A program made the translations under genes and the position numbers. DNA of 64,000 nt from Notoacmeibacter sp. MSK16QG-6 (GTDB taxonomy: Bacteria; Pseudomonadota; Alphaproteobacteria; Rhizobiales; Rhizobiaceae), in NCBI RefSeq assembly GCF_024158145.1, contig NZ_JAMYXM010000004.1, forward strand, positions 202,809-266,808, read 5' to 3'. Under the pieces are notes generated by a model. It saw only the letters and a program-made list of their open reading frames with translations, was not told where the DNA came from and did no database searches. Shown one piece after another: positions 35,476 through 45,765 of the stretch (position 1 is the first letter of the stretch; each line of letters starts with the position of its first letter).

Positions 35476-37342
35476 TCAACGAACATCTTCGCATTCGGAC
35501 CCTGAAACCGCGATCCGCAATCGTGCGCGGAGCGTGGCGAAGGGTGGAGTGGCCGCTTTGGAGACAGAGGGGCAGATTCAATCGCTGACATTGTCCGAAG
35601 GTCTGGTGCTGGGGCTTCTGAAACAGGGCGTTCGCACATGGTTTGCGATTTTCGGTCATGGCTCGACCGACCTCGGCGAAGTGCTGCGGGTCTATTGCGA
35701 TGAAGATGTCGTGAAAGTCATCAATTGTCGCAATGAGGTCGAGATGGCGCATGCGGCCACCGCTCATGCCTGGGTCTATGGTGAGACGCCAGCGGTCGTC
35801 ACATCGATCGGGCCGGGCGGGTTGCAGGCGATGGCGGGTTCGCTCGCCGCCGCTTCGAACGGCGTGGGCGTCTATCATATCTACGGCGACGAGACGACGC
35901 GCGGCGAAGGCTACAACATGCAGCAGGTGCCCAAGACGGAGCAGGGCATCTTCGGCCGGATGACCGCGCTGATGGGCCAGTCCTATGTGCTGCACACTCC
36001 GGGCGCGCTACGCGAATGCATGCGGCGTGGCACGGCTTGCGTACACCACCCCTACCGCGCCGGTCCGTTCTTCATTCTGCTGCCGATCAATACGCAGCCG
36101 GAGATGACCGAGGTCAATCTTTCGACGCTGCCGGACCGGCTACAGGCGCCCCCGACGGCGCCTGCCGAAGAAACGCCTTATCGGCAGGCCGCCGAATTGC
36201 TGTCGTCGCATAAGAAGGTGGTTATCAAGGCTGGCGGCGGGTGCCGCGGTCACGCAGACGCGGTACGCCGGCTGGCTCAGCATCTCGGCGCGCCGGTCGT
36301 GCTTTCGCCGGGGTCCACCGGCGTGCTCGCCGACGCCGATCCGTTGAATATGCATGTGGGTGGATCAAAGGGTTCAATCAGCGGGAACTTCGCAATGGAA
36401 GAGGCCGAACTAGCGATTTTCATCGGGTCGCGTGCGGTCTGCCAGGCCGACTGTTCCGGCACCGGCTGGCCTGCCGCGCAAGCCGTCATCAACATCAACG
36501 GCGATCTGGACGACGCGGCGCATTACGCCAACACGCAGATGCTGACCGGCGACATCACCGCCGTGATCGACAAATTGCTACCCTTGACAGTTCCTTGCGA
36601 TAGCGAGGCGTTTGTTGCTGCCTGCGCGGACAAGAAAAAAGAATGGCAAGCGTTCAAGGCCGAGCGTTTTGCCCATCCACCGGTCAAGGATCGGGTCTGG
36701 CAGCGTCCGGTGCTGACCCAGCCAGCCGCCATTCATACCGTCGCGACCTTCGCCGACAGCATCGGCGCGGTGAAATTTTTCGACGCCGGCGACGTGCAGG
36801 CCAACGGTTTTCAGGTGGTCGAGGACGACGCGCCGGGACAGACCTTCACGGAGACCGGGGCCTCTTATATGGGCTTTGCCACGTCGGCCTTGCTTGGTGC
36901 GGCCGGGGCGCGCGATCCGCGTTATGGTATTGCCTTTACCGGCGACGGCTCCTTCATGATGAACCCGCAAGTCCTGATAGACGCGGTCGAGCACGGCGTG
37001 TGCGGTATGATCGCTTTGTTCGACAATCGCAGGATGGCGGCCATCACCGGTCTTCAACTCGCACAATATGGTCGCGAGTTCCGAACGAATGACGGTGTCG
37101 CGGTCGACTATGTCGCGCTGGCGGGCGCCGTCAGTGGTGTGCAGGCGCTGCACGGCGGATATTCGACGGAAGAATTGCGCGCGGCGCTGGCCGAGGCTCA
37201 TGCCCATAAGGGGCTGAGCCTGGTTCACATCCCTGTTTATGGCAGCCATGACGACTTCGCCGGAATGGGCGCGTATGGCAGCTGGAATGTCGGCAATTGG
37301 GTCGATGACGTGCAGCGCGATTGGCTGCATCAGAACGTCTGA
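35468..37342 (+). CDS. IolD-like thiamine-diphosphate-dependent enzyme
   Basis: 624 aa enzyme of the acetolactate-synthase fold. It resembles IolD, the hydrolase that opens the ring of 3,5/4-trihydroxycyclohexane-1,2-dione in inositol breakdown. In the PYR domain the catalytic Glu is in NCRNEVEMAHAATAHAW. The PP domain has TGDGSFMMNP with the closing DNRR for Mg-ThDP. The IolD-like long middle section GVYHIYGDETTRGEGYNMQQ is also present. ATG 35468 sits inside the end of tctA. No other iol gene is in the window, so the substrate is probably not inositol itself. Decarboxylase or carboligase activity is an alternative. Confidence 0.8.
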   Translation: MLDQRTSSHSDPETAIRNRARSVAKGGVAALETEGQIQSLTLSEGLVLGLLKQGVRTWFAIFGHGSTDLGEVLRVYCDEDVVKVINCRNEVEMAHAATAHAWVYGETPAVVTSIGPGGLQAMAGSLAAASNGVGVYHIYGDETTRGEGYNMQQVPKTEQGIFGRMTALMGQSYVLHTPGALRECMRRGTACVHHPYRAGPFFILLPINTQPEMTEVNLSTLPDRLQAPPTAPAEETPYRQAAELLSSHKKVVIKAGGGCRGHADAVRRLAQHLGAPVVLSPGSTGVLADADPLNMHVGGSKGSISGNFAMEEAELAIFIGSRAVCQADCSGTGWPAAQAVININGDLDDAAHYANTQMLTGDITAVIDKLLPLTVPCDSEAFVAACADKKKEWQAFKAERFAHPPVKDRVWQRPVLTQPAAIHTVATFADSIGAVKFFDAGDVQANGFQVVEDDAPGQTFTETGASYMGFATSALLGAAGARDPRYGIAFTGDGSFMMNPQVLIDAVEHGVCGMIALFDNRRMAAITGLQLAQYGREFRTNDGVAVDYVALAGAVSGVQALHGGYSTEELRAALAEAHAHKGLSLVHIPVYGSHDDFAGMGAYGSWNVGNWVDDVQRDWLHQNV

Positions 37343-37352
37343 GAGAAAATCC

Positions 37353-38801
37353 ATGTATCACGATCTTAATCTTTACATCGCCGGCACTTGGCGGGCCGCT
37401 TCGGACGGCGCAACGCGGAATGTTACCGATCCGGCGACGGAAGAGACGCTGGGTACCATCGCGGCAGCGACGGAGAAAGATGTCGATGACGCGCTGGCCG
37501 CAGCCGAAGCGGGCTTTGCCCAATGGCGGCGCACCGGCACATGGGAGCGGGGCGCAAAGCTGCGCCGGGTGGCCGAACTGATCCGTGAGCGCGTCGACAC
37601 GATTGCCACGCTCATGAGCCTGGAGACAGGAAAGCCGTTCGCCGAGTCCAAGGGTGAGACGGCAGCGGCAGCCGACCAGTTTGAATGGTATGCTGAGGAA
37701 ACCAAGCGCATTTACGGCCAGATCATCGAAGGCCGCTCGCCGGAGAGCCGGTTGCAGGTGATCTATCAGCCGGTCGGCGTCGTGGCCGCCTTTTCGGCTT
37801 GGAACTTCCCGGCACTGTTACCGGCGCGCAAGATCGCCGCCGCCCTCGGCGCTGGCTGCGCCATTATCATCAAACCGGCAGGAGAGGCCCCCGCCTCATG
37901 CGCAGCGCTGGTCGAGGCTTGCCACGACGCCGGTATTCCCGAAGGCGCGGTGAACTATCTGACCGGTCAGTCGTCGATGATCGCCGAGCGGCTCATCCAT
38001 TCGCCGATCGTGCGGAAGGTTTCCGTCACCGGCTCTGTCCCCGTCGGCAAGGAAATTCTTCATCTTGCCGCGGACGGGGTCAAGAAAGTGTCGATGGAAC
38101 TCGGCGGTCACGGTCCGGTGCTGGTGTTCGGCGATGTCGATGCCGAGGCGGCCGCCGAAACCTGTGCCCGAACCAAGTTTCGCAATTGCGGACAGGTCTG
38201 CATTTCGCCGACCCGCTTCTATGTCCACGAAAGCAAATATGACGCTTTCGCCAACCGTTTTGCCGAGGTGGCCAAGTCGCTGAAGCTCGGCAACGGCATG
38301 GATGCCGAAACGCAGATGGGTCCGATGGCCAATCGCCGCGGTCTGGATACCATCGAAACCATGGTCAAGGACGCCGTCGATCGCGGTGCCGAGGTGCTCG
38401 CAGGCGGGGCTCGCCCTACCGATCTGAACGCCGGTTTCTTCTTTCAGCCGACCGTGCTTGGACGGGTGCCTGACGATGCGATGGTCATGGTGGAGGAACC
38501 TTTCGGACCGATTGCGCCGATCACCGCCTTTTCCGACTATGACGAAGTGATCGCACGCGCAAACGCCTTGCCATTCGGTCTGGCCGGATATGTCTTTACC
38601 GAGTCCATGTCACTCGCGACACGCGCCTATGAGGATCTCGAGGTCGGTATGGTCGGGGTCAACGAGATGCTTCTCGCCACGGCTGAAGCGCCATTTGGCG
38701 GCGTCAAGGAGAGCGGCATGGGTCGCGAGGGCGGTTCCTTGGGCATCCACGACTATCTCGATCCCAAATATGTGCGCATCAAACTGTCGGCGAAGGAATG
38801 A
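37353..38801 (+). CDS. NAD(P)-dependent aldehyde dehydrogenase
   Basis: 482 aa ALDH. It has the cofactor region AFSAWNFPALLPARKIAAAL, the catalytic Glu in MELGGHGPVLV, the catalytic Cys in NCGQVCISPTRFYV, and the C-terminal EEPFGPIAPI. Overall it is of the succinate-semialdehyde / alpha-ketoglutarate-semialdehyde type, which is the expected last step after an aldonate dehydratase. It overlaps the dehydratase gene by ATGA. Confidence 0.88.
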   Translation: MYHDLNLYIAGTWRAASDGATRNVTDPATEETLGTIAAATEKDVDDALAAAEAGFAQWRRTGTWERGAKLRRVAELIRERVDTIATLMSLETGKPFAESKGETAAAADQFEWYAEETKRIYGQIIEGRSPESRLQVIYQPVGVVAAFSAWNFPALLPARKIAAALGAGCAIIIKPAGEAPASCAALVEACHDAGIPEGAVNYLTGQSSMIAERLIHSPIVRKVSVTGSVPVGKEILHLAADGVKKVSMELGGHGPVLVFGDVDAEAAAETCARTKFRNCGQVCISPTRFYVHESKYDAFANRFAEVAKSLKLGNGMDAETQMGPMANRRGLDTIETMVKDAVDRGAEVLAGGARPTDLNAGFFFQPTVLGRVPDDAMVMVEEPFGPIAPITAFSDYDEVIARANALPFGLAGYVFTESMSLATRAYEDLEVGMVGVNEMLLATAEAPFGGVKESGMGREGGSLGIHDYLDPKYVRIKLSAKE

Positions 38802-40519
38802 CGATGAGCAAGGACGATGCTCAGGGACTGGCGCGGGGCCTGACCAATTACGGTGACCGGGATTTCTCGATCTATTTGCGGCGATCTTTCGCCTCATCGA
38901 TGGGATATTCGTCAGAGGTGTTGAAAAAGCCGATTGTCGGCATCGCCAATTCCTTCTCGGGTTTCAACAATTGCCACCGCCATTTCCCTGAGATGGTCGA
39001 ACATGTGAAGCGCGGCGTCTTACTCGGTGGCGGTTTGCCAATCGAGTTTCCGACGATTTCGCTGGGCGAGGTCTTTCTGTCTCCGACCTCGCTGAAGTTC
39101 CGCAACCTGATGGCGATGGACACCGAGGAGATGATCCGCGCTCAGCCGATGGATGCTGTGGTCCTGATGGGCGGATGCGACAAGACTGTGCCCGCGCAAC
39201 TTATGGGAGCCGCATCGGCTGATCTGCCTGCCGTGCAATTGGTGGCAGGTCCGATGATGACCTCCCGATATGGCGAAGAGCGTCTCGGCGCCTGTACCGA
39301 TTGCCGACGCTTTTGGGGCAAATACCGCGCCGGCGAGATTTCCGGCGACGAGATCGGTGATGTCGAGGGCCGTCTTGCCACCACCTCCGGAACGTGTGCG
39401 GTCATGGGAACGGCCTCTACCATGGCGTGCATTGCCGAAACGCTGGGCATGTCCTTGCCTGGCACCGCTGCGATTCCGGCGGTCCATGCCGACCGACTGC
39501 GTGCGGCGGAAGCGTCCGGCCTTGCTGCGGCGCGTATGATCGCCAATCCGATCCGTCCGAGCCAGGTCATCACGGCGAAATCTGTCGAGAACGCAATCCG
39601 CGTTCTACTTGCGCTGGGCGGATCGACCAATGCAATCATCCATCTGACGGCAGTGGCCGGACGGTTGGGCATCCCCGTCTCACTGAAGCGGCTGAACGAA
39701 CTTTCGGATGAAACACCGGTGCTGGTGAACCTTAAGCCGGTTGGCCAGAACTACATGGAGGATTTCTTCTTCGCCGGTGGCGTTGGGGCGGTCCTTCGTG
39801 AACTCAAGCCGCTTCTGCATCTCGACACGATCTCTGTCACGGGCGAGACGCTGGGGGACAGGCTTGAGGAGGATCCCGGCTACGTCGATCGCAGGGTGAT
39901 CGCCTCTGCCGACAAGCCGCTCGAACCGCAAGGCGGACTGGTCGCGCTGTTCGGCAATCTAGCCGAGCGCGGAGCAATCCTCAAACGGTCGGCTGCGGAC
40001 GCTTCGCTGTTCGAGACCGAGGGACGCGCCGTGGTGTTCTCATCACTGGAAGACATGGCTGCCCGGGTTGACGATCCCGACCTCGACATCGCCGCGGACG
40101 ATATCATGGTCCTTCAGAATGCGGGACCGCGATCTGCTTCTGGAATGCCTGAAGCGGGCTATCTGCCGATTCCACGGAAATTGTCTTCCAAGGGCGTGAA
40201 AGACATGATCCGTATCTCGGATGCCCGCATGTCCGGTACTGCTTTTGGCACCATCGTCCTGCATGTGGCGCCAGAGGCGTCGATTGGCGGGACTTTGGCG
40301 CTGGTGCGCACCGGAGACCGCATTCGCCTTTCGGTAAAAGACAAGCGGATCGAACTTCTTGTCGACGAGGACGAGCTTGACCGGCGACGGGCTGATTGGG
40401 TATCGGAACTAGTCCCGCCCGAACGGCGCCGTGGCTATGATCGGCTCTATGCTGCCGAGGTGCTGCAGGCTGACGAGGGCTGCGACTTCGCGTTCTTACA
40501 GCCGGTGGACGAGAACTGA
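38798..40519 (+). CDS. IlvD/Edd-family dehydratase, aldonate (arabinonate/xylonate) type
   Basis: 573 aa iron-sulfur dehydratase. The cluster cysteines are in VLMGGCDKTVPA, GACTDCRRFWGKYRAG and TTSGTCAVMGTASTMA. RLGACTDCRRFW is characteristic of sugar-acid dehydratases such as L-arabinonate or xylonate dehydratase rather than of IlvD for branched amino acids. ISDARMSGTAFGTIVLHVAPEA closes the active site. It would convert a polyhydroxy acid to a 2-keto-3-deoxy acid. Last enzyme of the IclR-linked operon; ATG 38798 overlaps the ALDH stop. Confidence 0.87.
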   Translation: MTMSKDDAQGLARGLTNYGDRDFSIYLRRSFASSMGYSSEVLKKPIVGIANSFSGFNNCHRHFPEMVEHVKRGVLLGGGLPIEFPTISLGEVFLSPTSLKFRNLMAMDTEEMIRAQPMDAVVLMGGCDKTVPAQLMGAASADLPAVQLVAGPMMTSRYGEERLGACTDCRRFWGKYRAGEISGDEIGDVEGRLATTSGTCAVMGTASTMACIAETLGMSLPGTAAIPAVHADRLRAAEASGLAAARMIANPIRPSQVITAKSVENAIRVLLALGGSTNAIIHLTAVAGRLGIPVSLKRLNELSDETPVLVNLKPVGQNYMEDFFFAGGVGAVLRELKPLLHLDTISVTGETLGDRLEEDPGYVDRRVIASADKPLEPQGGLVALFGNLAERGAILKRSAADASLFETEGRAVVFSSLEDMAARVDDPDLDIAADDIMVLQNAGPRSASGMPEAGYLPIPRKLSSKGVKDMIRISDARMSGTAFGTIVLHVAPEASIGGTLALVRTGDRIRLSVKDKRIELLVDEDELDRRRADWVSELVPPERRRGYDRLYAAEVLQADEGCDFAFLQPVDEN

Positions 40520-40615
40520 GCGCCGTCGGGCGCACCGCTCCAGGCTCGGCCCGTAAATGACAGCAAGAAACAGCAACACCGGGGAAAATCACCCCTTGAT
40601 ACGGAGGAGACGACC

Positions 40616-42190
40616 GTGAAGATCGGAACCCCGACCGAGACATTCTCGGGCGAAAACCGCGTCGCGATGACGCCTGACTCAGCGACCCAATTGCAGAAGC
40701 TCGGCCATGAATGTCTCGTTCAAAGTGGAGCGGGCATGGCTGCCGGCCTGACCGATGACGCTTATCGCGCGGCGGGCGTGACAGTTGTCGACAGTGCCGA
40801 TGCGTTGTGGAGCCAAGCCGATGTCATCGCCAAGGTGCGACCGCCCTCTGATGAAGAGATCGCGCGGCTGACGCCGGAAAAGACGCTTATCTCGTTCTTC
40901 TATCCCGGATCGAATGAGGCGCTGCTTGAAGCGTCGAAGAGCACGGGCGCAAACGTCATCGCGATGGATATGGTGCCGCGCATCAGCCGTGCGCAGAAGA
41001 TGGATGCGCTTTCTTCCATGGCGAATATTGCCGGCTATCGCGCGGTCATCGAGGCGGGCAATAATTTCGGCCGCTTCTTCACCGGCCAGGTCACGGCTGC
41101 CGGCAAGGTGCCGCCTGCCAAGGTGCTGGTCGTTGGCGCAGGTGTCGCAGGCCTTGCGGCCATCGGTACGGCGACATCTCTTGGCGCCATTACCTACGCA
41201 TTCGATGTTCGGCCCGAAGTTGCCGAGCAGATCGAGTCGATGGGCGCCGAGTTCGTCTATCTCGATTTCGAGGAGCAGGCGCAGGACGGCGCGGCGACCG
41301 GCGGTTACGCCGCCCCGTCGAGCCCGGAATTCCGCGAAAAGCAGCTTGAGAAGTTCCGCGAACTGGCGCCGGAAATGGACATCGTCATCACCACGGCACT
41401 GATCCCCGGCCGCGACGCTCCGGTGTTGTGGACGAAGGATATGGTCGAGGCGATGAAGCCCGGCTCGGTGATCGTCGATCTGGCGGCCGAGCGCGGCGGC
41501 AATTGCGAATTGACCGTGCCCGATCAAAAGATCGTTAGCGATAATGGTGTGACCATTGTCGGCTATACCGATTTTCCGAGCCGGATGGCGACACAGTCCT
41601 CGACGCTATACGCGACGAATATCCGCCACATGATGACGGATCTGACGCCGGAAAAAGACGGCAATATTTTCCATAATATGGAAGACGACGTGATCCGCGG
41701 TGCGACCGTGGCACATGCGGGCGAGATCACGTTCCCGCCGCCTCCGCCAAAGGTGAAGGCAATCGCCGCTCAAAAACCGAGGGAAAAGCCGAGGGAACTG
41801 ACGCCAGAGGAGCGGCGTGCGGAGGAGGTCGCCCTTTTCAAGGCGCAAACCCGCCAGCAGGTGACGCTTCTGGCAGCCGGCGGCGCACTTGTGCTGATCG
41901 CGGGACTGTTCGCTCCGGCAAGCTTCCTGCAGCACTTTATCGTGTTCGTACTGGCCTGCTTCGTCGGGTTTCAGGTCATCTGGGGCGTGGCCCATTCGCT
42001 GCATACGCCTCTGATGGCGGTCACGAACGCCATTTCGTCGATCATCATTCTCGGCGCATTGCTGCAAATCGGCTCCGGTTCAGTTCTTGTGGTGGTGCTG
42101 GCGGCTCTTTCCGTCTTCATGGCGGGTATCAACATTTTCGGTGGCTTCATGGTCACCCGGCGCATGCTCGCCATGTTCCAGAAATCGTAA
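40616..42190 (+). CDS. pntA: NAD(P) transhydrogenase subunit alpha PntA
   Basis: 524 aa. The dI domain binds NAD ([22 protein letters not shown] near residue 163, [14 protein letters not shown]). A charged linker (about 383-420) is followed by four C-terminal membrane helices, so this is the two-gene E. coli-type alpha subunit, not the split pntAA/pntAB form known from Rhodospirillum. GTG start at 40616 behind a very good GGAGGAG. It lies 96 bases after the dehydratase; the gap holds two small hairpins (GCGCC/GGCGC and GGGG/CCCC). Confidence 0.93.
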   Translation: MKIGTPTETFSGENRVAMTPDSATQLQKLGHECLVQSGAGMAAGLTDDAYRAAGVTVVDSADALWSQADVIAKVRPPSDEEIARLTPEKTLISFFYPGSNEALLEASKSTGANVIAMDMVPRISRAQKMDALSSMANIAGYRAVIEAGNNFGRFFTGQVTAAGKVPPAKVLVVGAGVAGLAAIGTATSLGAITYAFDVRPEVAEQIESMGAEFVYLDFEEQAQDGAATGGYAAPSSPEFREKQLEKFRELAPEMDIVITTALIPGRDAPVLWTKDMVEAMKPGSVIVDLAAERGGNCELTVPDQKIVSDNGVTIVGYTDFPSRMATQSSTLYATNIRHMMTDLTPEKDGNIFHNMEDDVIRGATVAHAGEITFPPPPPKVKAIAAQKPREKPRELTPEERRAEEVALFKAQTRQQVTLLAAGGALVLIAGLFAPASFLQHFIVFVLACFVGFQVIWGVAHSLHTPLMAVTNAISSIIILGALLQIGSGSVLVVVLAALSVFMAGINIFGGFMVTRRMLAMFQKS

Positions 42191-42203
42191 GGAGGGGCGA
42201 AGC

Positions 42204-43646
42204 ATGGAATACGGGTTCACGATAGCCGCTTATGTGGTCGCGGCTGTTCTGTTCATTCTTTCGCTAGGCGGCCTTTCGGGTCAGGAAAGCGCCAAACGCG
42301 CGGTATGGTATGGCATTGTCGGCATGGCGCTGGCGGTCTTCGCCACGCTGATCGGTCCTGGCGCAGGAAACTGGCTGATTTCGGTTATTCTCATTGCCGC
42401 AGGCGGTATCATTGGCTGGTATGTGGCCAACCGTGTGCAGATGACGGGTATGCCGCAACTCGTGGCCGCGATGCACTCGCTGGTCGGCCTCGCCGCCGTC
42501 TTCATCGGTCTGAACGCAGAGATCGAGATGGTGCGGGTCGCCGCCTTGCAAGCCGCGGGCGACGTGGCTGCGCTCGATGCGCTCAAAGGCTTCGCGCTGA
42601 AAGTGGCGGAGAAGACCCCGGCCGAGATCAATATTCTCAAGGTCGAAGTCTTTCTCGGTGTCTTCATCGGTGCGGTGACTTTCACCGGCTCGGTTATCGC
42701 TTACGGCAAGCTGGCCGGCAAAGTCGACAGCAAGGCCAAGAAACTGCCGGGCGGCCATATTCTCAATGCCGGCGCGGTGATCCTGTCGGTCGTTCTGCTC
42801 TTCATGTATCTGGCCGGCGCCGGCAGCTGGACGCTGCTTGTGATGGCGGCTCTCGCCTTCTTCATCGGCTATCATCTGATCATGGGCATCGGCGGCGCCG
42901 ATATGCCCGTCGTGGTATCCATGCTGAACAGCTATTCGGGCTGGGCGGCGGCGGCCATCGGCTTTTCGCTATCCAACGATCTGCTGATCGTGGTCGGCGC
43001 GCTGGTCGGTTCGTCGGGTGCGATCCTGTCCTACATCATGTGTAAGGCGATGAACCGGAGCTTCGTCTCCGTCATCCTTGGAGGCTTCGGCAACACCACC
43101 GGTCCTGCCATGGAAGTCGAGGGCGAGCAGGTCGCTATCGATGCCGATGGCGTAGCGAACGTCCTCAACGAAGCGGACAGCGTCATTATCGTGCCGGGCT
43201 ATGGCATGGCTGTCGCACAGGCTCAGCAAGCGGTCTCGGAACTGACGCGCAAGCTACGCGGCGCAGGCAAGGAGGTGCGTTTCGCCATTCACCCCGTCGC
43301 AGGTAGGCTACCGGGGCACATGAACGTGCTTCTGGCCGAGGCGAAGGTGCCTTACGACATCGTCCTGGAAATGGACGAGATCAACGAGGACTTCTCCGAT
43401 ACCGATGTTGTGATCGTCATTGGCTCCAACGATATCGTCAATCCGGCGGCGCAGGAGGATCCCAATTCGCCCATCGCCGGCATGCCGGTTCTGGAGGTTT
43501 GGAAAGCCAAGCATGTCATCGTTTCCAAGCGCGGGCAGGGGACCGGCTATTCCGGTATTGAAAATCCGCTCTTCTACAAGGAAAACACGCGCATGTTCTA
43601 TGGCGATGCCAAGAACTCCGTCGATAGTCTCCTGCCGCTCATTTAA
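42204..43646 (+). CDS. pntB: NAD(P) transhydrogenase subunit beta PntB
   Basis: 480 aa. About eight membrane helices (residues 5-290) carry the proton channel. The C-terminal dIII domain for NADP spans about 305-480: [50 protein letters not shown] and [26 protein letters not shown] precedes ATG 42204. With PntA it makes NADPH from NADH using the proton gradient. Confidence 0.95.
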   Translation: MEYGFTIAAYVVAAVLFILSLGGLSGQESAKRAVWYGIVGMALAVFATLIGPGAGNWLISVILIAAGGIIGWYVANRVQMTGMPQLVAAMHSLVGLAAVFIGLNAEIEMVRVAALQAAGDVAALDALKGFALKVAEKTPAEINILKVEVFLGVFIGAVTFTGSVIAYGKLAGKVDSKAKKLPGGHILNAGAVILSVVLLFMYLAGAGSWTLLVMAALAFFIGYHLIMGIGGADMPVVVSMLNSYSGWAAAAIGFSLSNDLLIVVGALVGSSGAILSYIMCKAMNRSFVSVILGGFGNTTGPAMEVEGEQVAIDADGVANVLNEADSVIIVPGYGMAVAQAQQAVSELTRKLRGAGKEVRFAIHPVAGRLPGHMNVLLAEAKVPYDIVLEMDEINEDFSDTDVVIVIGSNDIVNPAAQEDPNSPIAGMPVLEVWKAKHVIVSKRGQGTGYSGIENPLFYKENTRMFYGDAKNSVDSLLPLI

Positions 43647-43682
43647 CGTCGGCGCCGTTTAACGGCTATAAAAGAAAAGCCA

Positions 43683-43719
43683 AACGGGCTGCGTGGCATT
43701 AGATGTCGCGCAGCCCGTT
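43683..43719 (+). terminator. Hairpin terminator after pntB
   Basis: Perfect 11-pair stem AACGGGCTGCG / CGCAGCCCGTT with a 15-base loop, followed by CTCGTTTG. It is placed between the convergent pntB and DUF475 genes and could serve both. Confidence 0.6.
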
Positions 43720-43772
43720 CTCGTTTGTGGCTATGGGTTGTCGTTACAAATTGTACGTCACCCCACTCGCGA

Positions 43773-44798
43773 TCAGCCTGTTTCTCTAAGCGCGAACAAA
43801 GAGCTGAGCGTGGCAACGGCGATAAATCCGACGCCAAGCAGCCCCGTGACATATTCGGGAACGCTCATCACCGACTGAAGCAGCATGATCGTTGCGAGCA
43901 CGAGCACCGAATAGAATGCCCCGTGTTCCAGATAGCAAAGCTGGGACAGGGTTTTACGTTCGACCAGCATGATCGTGCATGAACGGACGTAAAAAGCGCC
44001 TACGCCTAGTCCGATTGCGATCACGGCGATATTGTTTGTCAGCGCGAATGCGCCGATGACGCCATCGAAACTGAAAGACGCGTCCAGCACTTCCAGATAG
44101 AGAAACGCGCCTAGTCCGCTTCGCGCCGCCACGCTTGCGCGGCTTTCTACCCTGTCGAGAAAGTGACTGAGGGCCTCGACCAGCAGATAAGCGATCAATC
44201 CCGCCAGTGCGGCATAGAGAAACTCCAATTCGTGGCCGGCCGCCTGGAAATGGGCGAACGTCAACGCAACGATCAACACGACAGCGATTTCTGCCCCGCG
44301 AAAGTTCGAGCATGAGCGCAGGCAGATCTCCGGCCATTTGATCCAGTCTGTCGATTTGTCGCTGTCGATAAAGAAACTGAGCGCGACCATCATCAGATAA
44401 GTGCCGCCGAAAGCGGAAATCGATATATGCGAGTCGTGCATGATTTGCGCGTACCGCGCCGGCTCGACGATAGCCAGCCGAGACGCTTCGAATGGACCGA
44501 TCCCTGCCGCGATCATGACGACTGCGATTGGGAAAACGATTCTCATGCCGAAGACGGCGATCAGAATACCCCAGGTGAGAAACCGCCTTTGCCACTGAGG
44601 CGTCATGGCGCTCAGTTTTTTCGCGTTAACGACCGCATTGTCGAAGGAAAGCGATATTTCCAAAACGATCAGCACACCGCCGATTAGCGCGAAGCGCAAC
44701 GCGCCGCTCATATCGCCCTGTTGCGCCATGCCCAGAGCAGCACAGGCAACAAGGCCCATGATAGTGATGACGATAGCGGTTCCGAAATATCGTGTCAT
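43773..44798 (-). CDS. DUF475 / TerC-like integral membrane protein
   Basis: 341 aa with about nine hydrophobic helices. The acidic membrane motifs of the TerC superfamily are visible: LEISLSFDNAVVNAKKL in the first half and LEVLDASFSFDGVIGAFAL in the second. Related proteins act in metal (Mn, tellurite) homeostasis; DUF475 itself has no assigned role. It overlaps the ribokinase stop (ATGA), which makes it the last gene of the lacI operon, an odd companion for sugar genes. Confidence 0.85.
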   Translation of the reverse strand: MTRYFGTAIVITIMGLVACAALGMAQQGDMSGALRFALIGGVLIVLEISLSFDNAVVNAKKLSAMTPQWQRRFLTWGILIAVFGMRIVFPIAVVMIAAGIGPFEASRLAIVEPARYAQIMHDSHISISAFGGTYLMMVALSFFIDSDKSTDWIKWPEICLRSCSNFRGAEIAVVLIVALTFAHFQAAGHELEFLYAALAGLIAYLLVEALSHFLDRVESRASVAARSGLGAFLYLEVLDASFSFDGVIGAFALTNNIAVIAIGLGVGAFYVRSCTIMLVERKTLSQLCYLEHGAFYSVLVLATIMLLQSVMSVPEYVTGLLGVGFIAVATLSSLFALRETG

Positions 44799-45724
44799 TT
44801 AGCGGTCGTAGCGGTCGGAAAAGAATGAGACAGCAGCGCATCGCGCGTCGGCATACCGGATTGCGCGCCCATGCTCAGGCAAGCCATTGCACCGGCCTTG
44901 CATGCCAGTTCGGATGCTTCGCGAAGTGACAACCCCTCCGTTAGAAACGCGGCGAGAACACCGCAAAACGTATCGCCCGCGCCGGTCGTGTCGGATGGCT
45001 TTATCTGTGGACTTGCGATTGCCAGAAGGTTCTGGTCGGCTTCATAGATCAGCGCGCCTTTCGGCCCCTGTGTCACGACGATCCTTAGCGAAAAACTGGC
45101 GGCGATAGACGGCAGATCCTGCTCAAGGATGGACTGAACGTCCTCGCTTTCCTTTTCGTTGACGACAAGCAAATCGATGGCGGACAAAGCCGTTTGCAGC
45201 TCCGCGCGAGAAAGCGCCGCTGGCACGGGCGCGAGGTTCAGGATCGCCAGACCGTCCGGCTTGCGCATCTTGAAATTCGAGAGCGCTGCAAAGGTCTCGC
45301 CGATTGGAACTTCTCCCTGGCAGAGGAGCGTTTTGGTCTCATCGTGAAAGGACGGGGCGAAATCTTCGGCCGTCAATCTGTCATTCGCGCCGGACAATAC
45401 AGTGATTGCGTTTTCACCTGACTTGTCGATGGCGATAAGCGCGGTACCTGTCGCCACATCCTTTTGGCTAATACTCGTGGCTGCTACGCCATTCTCTTTA
45501 AGGTTGGACAAGGCCAAAGACGCATGATCGTCCTCGCCCATTGCGCAGATAAAGCGGACAGAGAAAGCGCCATTCGCCACGCGTGCCGCCGCGACCGCCT
45601 GATTTGCGCCTTTCCCACCGTTAGTTTCCATCAATTTCTGGCCGACAACGGTTTCTCCGGGAAGCGGAATCGAAGGAACGCTGAAGACCTGATCGATATT
45701 AATGGAGCCGAAGACTGTAAGCAC
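44795..45724 (-). CDS. rbsK: Ribokinase (PfkB family)
   Basis: 309 aa. The N-terminal signature is ETNGGKGANQAVAAARV (substrate loop). The C-terminal signature is DTTGAGDTFCGVLAAFL (anion hole and catalytic Asp), as in RbsK. It phosphorylates D-ribose to ribose 5-phosphate or a close sugar. It follows the ABC ATPase by 41 bases in the operon. Specificity within PfkB is judged from overall similarity to ribokinase, not from a single residue. Confidence 0.85.
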   Translation of the reverse strand: MLTVFGSINIDQVFSVPSIPLPGETVVGQKLMETNGGKGANQAVAAARVANGAFSVRFICAMGEDDHASLALSNLKENGVAATSISQKDVATGTALIAIDKSGENAITVLSGANDRLTAEDFAPSFHDETKTLLCQGEVPIGETFAALSNFKMRKPDGLAILNLAPVPAALSRAELQTALSAIDLLVVNEKESEDVQSILEQDLPSIAASFSLRIVVTQGPKGALIYEADQNLLAIASPQIKPSDTTGAGDTFCGVLAAFLTEGLSLREASELACKAGAMACLSMGAQSGMPTRDALLSHSFPTATTAK

Positions 45725-45765
45725 TGATTGTTTCCTGACGTTTCAAGCCTTCTAGGGTCCAAACC

